This document shows, in pieces, positions 60,152-64,000 of a stretch of DNA of 64,000 nt. Origin of the DNA: Devosia soli (GTDB lineage Bacteria; Pseudomonadota; Alphaproteobacteria; Rhizobiales; Devosiaceae). The notes beneath the pieces were generated by a model. The model was not told the origin of the DNA, searched no databases, and saw only the letters and a list, made by a program, of their open reading frames with translations. The stretch's first letter is position 1. Every line of letters starts with the position of its first letter. A program made the position numbers and the translations under genes. The DNA lies in NCBI RefSeq assembly GCF_000970455.1, contig NZ_LAJG01000023.1, positions 213,229 through 277,228 of the forward strand. Reading direction: 5' to 3'.

Positions 60152-60964
60152 CTAGCGGATCTTGTCCGCTGCCCTGATCTCGTTCCAGTAGCCGTCTAAG
60201 CGCGCGAGCCCGGCCTTGGCCGGTTCAACCCCGTCTTCGCGGCAGCGTGCTTCCACATGATGGAAGCGGCGCGTGAACTTGGCATTGGCGTCGCGCAGCG
60301 CAGCCTCTGCATCGATCCCTGCATGGCGCGCGAGGTTGGCTACGGCGAACAGCAGATCGCCGATTTCCTCATGGGTCGCTTCCTCGTCTCCGCTTCTCTG
60401 CGCTTCGGTGACCTCGACGATTTCCTCGGTGACCTTGGCCAGCACCGAGTCGAAATCGGGCCAATCGAAACCGACCTTTGCGGCCTTCTTGGTCAGTTTC
60501 TCGGCGCGGGCTAGGGCAGGGAGCACCTGCGGAACATCGTCGAGAACCGAGCTTACCGCATCGCCACGCCGCGCAGCCTTCGCGGCCCGTTCCTGGGTCT
60601 TTATCGCCTCCCAATTGACCTGAGCCCCAGCTGCATCATCGGCACTGACATCGCCGAAGACGTGCGGGTGGCGCCGGATGAGCTTTTCCGTGATGGCATA
60701 GACGACATCGCCAATATCGAAATGCCCAGCCTCCTTGGCCATCTGGGCATGGAAAACCGGCTGCAACAGCAGATCGCCGAGCTCTTCGCGAAGATCGGCA
60801 AAATCCTGGCGCTCGATCGCGTCAGCCACTTCATATGCTTCCTCGATCGTATAGTGCCGGATCGTCGAAAAATCCTGTTCAAGATCCCAGGGGCAGCCAC
60901 TGACGGGGTCGCGCAGGGCGGCCATGATTTCGATGAGGCGGGAAACGTCGCGAGAGGGCTGCAT
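60152..60964 (-). CDS. mazG: Nucleoside triphosphate pyrophosphohydrolase MazG
   Basis: A 270-residue MazG that removes non-canonical NTPs. Two MazG domains with EExxE-type metal motifs: CPWDLEQDF then YTIEEAYEVADAI and LREELGDLLLQ in the first, a second copy near residues 175-225 (VTEEIVEVTEAQR, HEEIGDLLFAVANLARH). ATG 60964 gives the native N-terminus; the frame is open further up to 61024. It converges on hflX with 3 bases between stops. Confidence 0.94.
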   Translation of the reverse strand: MQPSRDVSRLIEIMAALRDPVSGCPWDLEQDFSTIRHYTIEEAYEVADAIERQDFADLREELGDLLLQPVFHAQMAKEAGHFDIGDVVYAITEKLIRRHPHVFGDVSADDAAGAQVNWEAIKTQERAAKAARRGDAVSSVLDDVPQVLPALARAEKLTKKAAKVGFDWPDFDSVLAKVTEEIVEVTEAQRSGDEEATHEEIGDLLFAVANLARHAGIDAEAALRDANAKFTRRFHHVEARCREDGVEPAKAGLARLDGYWNEIRAADKIR

Positions 60965-61038
60965 GGCAAAGATCCGGAGAATCGTTTTACCTGCATCATA
61001 GTGCGCTGCGCCTACAGCACCCAACCAAACGAGACCAC

Positions 61039-61350
61039 ATGTCCCAGCCCACAGCGCCGGTCGTCCTCATCGCCGAATTTACCGCGCGGCCGGGCAATGG
61101 CGACGAGGTCGCGGCGCTGCCGGCCGGGCTCGCCGAAAATGTGCGGCGCGAGGAGGGCAACATGACCTTCGACTGCTATCGCAAGGCCGACGACGAAGAT
61201 AAGTTCGTCGTCTACGAGATCTATCGCGACCAAGCGGCATTCGAGGCCCATATCGGTGCCGATTATGGAGCGGTCTTCAATCAGCGGCTGCAGCAGCTCA
61301 TCGTCGAACCGCATTCATTCCTGACGTTTCTGAGGCCGTTGTCTGGCTGA
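61039..61350 (+). CDS. Antibiotic biosynthesis monooxygenase (quinol monooxygenase-like)
   Basis: A 103-residue protein of the ABM dimeric ferredoxin-like fold. Core: VLIAEFTARPGNGDEVAAL, REEGNMTFDCYRKADDEDKF with the VVYEIYRDQAAFEAHI motif. It may oxidise a quinol, or simply bind a small molecule. Divergent from mazG. Confidence 0.92.
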   Translation: MSQPTAPVVLIAEFTARPGNGDEVAALPAGLAENVRREEGNMTFDCYRKADDEDKFVVYEIYRDQAAFEAHIGADYGAVFNQRLQQLIVEPHSFLTFLRPLSG

Positions 61351-61397
61351 GCGTCATTTCGCTTTGAATTATCGGCAAGGCCGGCCACACTTTGCCA

Positions 61398-62198
61398 ATG
61401 AGAGAAGAAGAACCAAGCGAGGAAATCAGTCTGGTCGGCGGTCGATCGACCGTTTCGACGCGCGGAGGCGTCGTCTATCGCAACGCCAGACCCTGGTCCC
61501 AAACCGTCATAGCCTTGCTCCGTCATCTCGAAGAGCAAGGCTATGAGCACGCGCCACGGGCCGTTGGTTCGGGGTTCGACGACCAGGGACGGGAGATGCT
61601 CACGTTTGTCGAGGGCGAGAGCGTCCATCCATACGCATGGCGCGACGATGCCATGCCCGCCATCGGAGCGATGCTGCGCAAGCTGCATTGCGCTACAGCG
61701 TCATTCGTGCCGCCGCCAAACGAAGAATGGCGTCCATGGTTCGGTCGCAGCATCGGCACACCGTCTGTCATTGGACACTGCGACACCGGCGCGTGGAACA
61801 TCATCGCGCAAAACGGCCTACCGATAGCGCTGATCGACTGGGAGGAGGCGGGACCAGTGGATCCTATGGTCGAACTGGCCCAGGCTTGCTGGCTCAACGC
61901 CTTGCTCTTTGATGACGACCTGGCGGAGACGCTGAGCCTTGGCCCCGTCGAACAACGCGCCAAGCAAGTTCGCTCGCTGCTTGGCGGCTACGAATTGCCA
62001 CACGCCCAACGGATCGGCTTCGTCGACCGCATGATCGAGTTCTCGATCCTGAGTGCAGCAAACGAAGCCATCGACGCGAAAGTCACACCCGAGACGACCG
62101 ACCCATCATCGCTATGGGCCATAACCTGGCGAACCCGAAGCGCAGCCTGGCTCGTCAGGCACCGGGCAGAGCTCAACCGGATCATCACGGCCTATTAG
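61398..62198 (+). CDS. Phosphotransferase (aminoglycoside phosphotransferase fold)
   Basis: A 266-residue kinase-fold protein. The catalytic loop reads GHCDTGAWN (His127, Asp129, Asn134), and the metal-binding Asp147 is in LIDWEEAGPVDP. The N-lobe is short. APH-family proteins phosphorylate drugs or metabolites; resistance cannot be inferred. ATG 61398 is preferred over the in-frame TTG 61392. Last recognisable core gene before the AT-rich right edge. Confidence 0.88.
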   Translation: MREEEPSEEISLVGGRSTVSTRGGVVYRNARPWSQTVIALLRHLEEQGYEHAPRAVGSGFDDQGREMLTFVEGESVHPYAWRDDAMPAIGAMLRKLHCATASFVPPPNEEWRPWFGRSIGTPSVIGHCDTGAWNIIAQNGLPIALIDWEEAGPVDPMVELAQACWLNALLFDDDLAETLSLGPVEQRAKQVRSLLGGYELPHAQRIGFVDRMIEFSILSAANEAIDAKVTPETTDPSSLWAITWRTRSAAWLVRHRAELNRIITAY

Positions 62199-62276
62199 AG
62201 ATCGGCGAAGGGAAGGCAGCTGGAATGACCAGCCAAACCTGTTTCGCTCCGGCAAAATCGTCAAATGAATGATTCG

Positions 62277-62292
62277 CATAATATATATTATG
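62277..62292. repeat. Perfect 16-bp AT-rich palindrome
   Basis: CATAATATATATTATG is identical on both strands. It lies 79 bases past the phosphotransferase stop, at the left side of the AT-rich zone. It could be an operator, a weak origin-like site or an insertion boundary. Confidence 0.6.
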
Positions 62293-62364
62293 GAACTTCT
62301 GCATGTGAGTTTCTGGTGAAGTCGTCGTTTTTTCCGCTCTCAGCCGAATTGTGCTCTACGTCAT

Positions 62365-62440
62365 AAGTTGTCCTTTTACGTACAAAGTTGTCCGAGCTCT
62401 GGCTAGGAATGTTGTCCGTTTTGGGAGAGTAAACTGTCGC
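62365..62440 (+). repeat. Four direct repeats of a TTGTC motif (candidate transposase-binding sites)
   Basis: AAGTTGTCC at 62365 and at 62385, ATGTTGTCC at 62409 and AACTGTCGC at 62432 lie 20, 24 and 23 bases apart, all in the same orientation, about two helical turns each. Arrays of TGTC-containing sites of this spacing form the ends of Tn5053/Tn552/Tn7-like transposons, where TniA/TnsB binds. No transposase gene is visible in the window. Confidence 0.5.
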
Positions 62441-62525
62441 ATCTTGCTGCTTGGGCCTATCCGATAGAAAGGATTGTTCATTCTCGCTAATCCATTGTCG
62501 ATTGACGTGATTCAAGGATTTCGAG

Positions 62526-63422
62526 ATGCTGTTAGACCGTTGGCGCGAGGCTGTAGCCCTTGGGGAAATCAAAGCCAAATCCCACGCCATAGACCTTCTG
62601 CAAGCGTGGTCTGAAGAACAAAACGTCGATCCTGCAAGGATTACCCAGGACGATTACGACGCTTTCCTTCTGTCGTTGCGCCAGAAGGATTACGCCCAGA
62701 ACACGATTCATTCTGTAGATGCGCACATCCGGATTTTGTTACGGTGGTCGGTGCGTGTAAAGCTACTCTCGGAAATGCCCGTGGCGAACCGGGCGTACTC
62801 CAAGATGGAACGGAAGGCATCCGGCCTTGCGCGCGATGACATTGAATTTGTGATCGACGAGCTCATTGCTCTTGCAAATGACGAAACCCGAACGCCGAAA
62901 ACGCGATTGTTGGATGCGAGACGGGCGGCCGTCGCGGCTTTGCACTTCTATTGGGGCCTGCAGCCCTCCCAGGTTGTCGCGTTGCCTTGGAGCCTTCTCC
63001 ATCTCGTAGTGGCAGATGCGGCTGAGCTCGGTATAGACCTTAACGCGGAAACCTCCCCGGGCGCGAACCGGTTCATCGAATCCATATCCGTCTATAGAGG
63101 TCTGGTTGGGTTCAGAAATCCCGAAAACCGATCTCAGTTCGCATTCTTTAGCCGCAGAGACCGCCAACTGGCATTGAGGGCCATGGACCTCAGCCAAGAC
63201 GTGCGGAAAGGTGCCCTGGAGGTCGGATTCGCATTGTATGAGCAGTTCACCAGTCAAGAATTGATACGGGCCTACAATGACGTTTTCCGTGCCAGTTCAG
63301 ACCTGACAACGAAGCCCCTCGGCAAAGCGATGCGGCACGATAGAGTGCCGGATACCGTCGCTGCGGAACTCATCATTGAGCTGGCAACTCTCCATCCCCG
63401 AAATCGGGCGATCCGGAAGTGA
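62526..63422 (+). CDS. Tyrosine recombinase-like protein lacking catalytic residues
   Basis: A 298-residue protein. Residues about 35-95 look like a core-binding domain (ITQDDYDAFLLSLRQKDYAQ, then NTIHSVDAHIRILLRWSVRV). Residues about 110-165 resemble the start of a catalytic domain (ARRAAVAALHFYWGLQPSQV then VALPW), where the first catalytic Arg of GLR is Gln. No HxxR or late Tyr motif is seen downstream. Probably a degenerate or DNA-binding-only relative. ATG 62526 follows a rather AT-rich leader. Its 3' end overlaps the convergent gene by 50 bases. The family call is moderate. Confidence 0.6.
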   Translation: MLLDRWREAVALGEIKAKSHAIDLLQAWSEEQNVDPARITQDDYDAFLLSLRQKDYAQNTIHSVDAHIRILLRWSVRVKLLSEMPVANRAYSKMERKASGLARDDIEFVIDELIALANDETRTPKTRLLDARRAAVAALHFYWGLQPSQVVALPWSLLHLVVADAAELGIDLNAETSPGANRFIESISVYRGLVGFRNPENRSQFAFFSRRDRQLALRAMDLSQDVRKGALEVGFALYEQFTSQELIRAYNDVFRASSDLTTKPLGKAMRHDRVPDTVAAELIIELATLHPRNRAIRK

Positions 63423-64000
63423 ACTGTTTCATGGCCCGCAAATCCTTCAAATCCATGGCATATGCCACGATCCGAATGTCGGCCCCGTTCGATATGAGAT
63501 GATTGGCAAAAGCCCAGCGGAGCGTACTGGCGTTCAACTGGTCCTTCTCGAAAACGTCGGTGTCATTGCCAAAATCACGAATGGCGCGGGTGATATCTTT
63601 CAAGAGGAGTTGGCTGGGAGACTTCAAGGACGGGAACAGCCAATCGGACGTGTCTATTCCCGCGCCTTCTGCAACCTGTCTCCATGTCGTGACGGCTTCG
63701 AGCGCTCGCGTCGTGATCGGCACGAGGCGCACCCCATCAGCGTTTCGCAGAGCAAAGTAGCCCGAGGCGACGGAGGCGCTCTCGAGGTCGGAACTCTTCA
63801 GGTCGACCAGATCGCGGGAAGACAATCCGCTGCCATAAATCATCTCGGCAATGGCCAGGCGGCGATAGTAACCAAGACGCGCTACGGAATGGGTGATGCG
63901 GTCCGCAGCCTGGTACGCCATATCGAAGTGTCGTCCCAGATTTTCCACTGAGACAGGCGTCGCTCGGGATATTGCCGGTTGCTGCCCCCCACCCTGCCCG
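63373..64000 (-). CDS. Tyrosine recombinase/integrase catalytic domain, degenerate, 5' end outside window
   Basis: The frame is open to the window edge, so the N-terminus is probably missing; a GTG at 63948 would give 191 residues. It matches Xer-type catalytic domains (RLAIAEMIYGSGLSSRDLVD, LRWAFANHLISNGADIRIVA). Key residues differ: the GLR arginine position is Ser, the HxLRH motif reads STLRW, the later GH reads MD, and the Tyr position near the end is Phe. So catalysis is unlikely by the canonical mechanism. Likely part of a mobile element extending to the right. Confidence 0.7.
   Translation of the reverse strand, partial: GQGGGQQPAISRATPVSVENLGRHFDMAYQAADRITHSVARLGYYRRLAIAEMIYGSGLSSRDLVDLKSSDLESASVASGYFALRNADGVRLVPITTRALEAVTTWRQVAEGAGIDTSDWLFPSLKSPSQLLLKDITRAIRDFGNDTDVFEKDQLNASTLRWAFANHLISNGADIRIVAYAMDLKDLRAMKQFTSGSPDFGDGELPAQ

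Larger units (their letters stand above)
62199..62525. other. 327-bp AT-rich boundary region
   Basis: No convincing gene. It contains a perfect 16-bp palindrome and four regularly spaced TTGTC repeats (both listed separately), and the base composition drops sharply compared with the region to the left. A minus-strand frame of 100 codons (62288-62590) reads through the repeats and is not called. Confidence 0.65.

Noticed and set aside
62288..62590. Minus-strand frame of 100 codons in the right boundary region
   Set aside because: It reads through the TTGTC repeats and into the start of the 62526 gene; composition unlike its neighbours and no family resemblance.

Overview
The window is 64 kb of GC-rich, densely coding chromosome from an alphaproteobacterium, most likely a member of Hyphomicrobiales (Rhizobiales). 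A Devosia-like genus is my best guess, but that is inference. The evidence is the set of conserved gene blocks: dusB-ntrB-ntrC-ntrY-ntrX-hfq-hflX-mazG; ftsB-pdhA-pdhB-pdhC-lpd-lipA-coq10 with a lipoyl domain on the E1 beta subunit; a fused ispDF; gatC/gatA/gatB; topA-dprA-plsY-pyrC-pyrB-ruvX; and hdaA-ppk-ppx followed by convergent rnd. No rRNA, tRNA or CRISPR array was seen.

Layout. 1-12.1 kb is mostly minus strand: DUF983 (cut by the edge), rnr, topA, dprA, plsY, a DUF1993 protein, pyrC (degenerate), pyrB and ruvX. A plus-strand membrane dipeptidase gene sits inside it, bracketed by two copies of a dispersed inverted repeat. 12.1-13.5 kb is a small accessory patch with a DUF2442/HTH protein and a degenerate-looking protein whose start resembles UPF0173 hydrolases. 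13.5-19.8 kb holds the Asp/Glu-tRNA amidotransferase genes, interleaved with two GNAT acetyltransferases, a periplasmic protein, a chorismate mutase and a YjhX-like toxin family protein. 19.8-23.5 kb has a proline-rich peptide gene, an EamA transporter, a nucleotidyltransferase and purM-purN. 23.7-32.4 kb carries an AI-2E/PerM permease, hdaA, ppk, ppx, rnd and aspS. 32.5-38.3 kb has a CSS-EAL c-di-GMP phosphodiesterase behind a CtrA-type box, maeB, a Dabb protein, a PRPP synthetase paralogue and ftsB. 38.4-48.0 kb is the pyruvate dehydrogenase and lipoate block. 48.0-61.0 kb is cinA, ispDF, dusB and the nitrogen two-component regulators through mazG. 61.0-62.2 kb has a monooxygenase-like protein and an aminoglycoside-phosphotransferase-like protein. 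From 62.2 kb to the edge the character changes: AT-rich DNA, regularly spaced TTGTC repeats, and two convergent tyrosine-recombinase-like genes that both lack key catalytic residues.

The core genes serve central metabolism (pyruvate to acetyl-CoA, malate, pyrimidines, purines, isoprenoids, polyphosphate), translation fidelity and RNA turnover, with nitrogen signalling and Hfq beside them. The features most worth a second look are the right-edge element, the dihydroorotase homologue without its metal-binding His pair, NtrX without GAFTGA or the Walker B acid, the CtrA box before the phosphodiesterase gene, and several families of dispersed palindromic repeats. Many starts here are TTG or GTG and were chosen from homology, spacing and overlap with the upstream gene.
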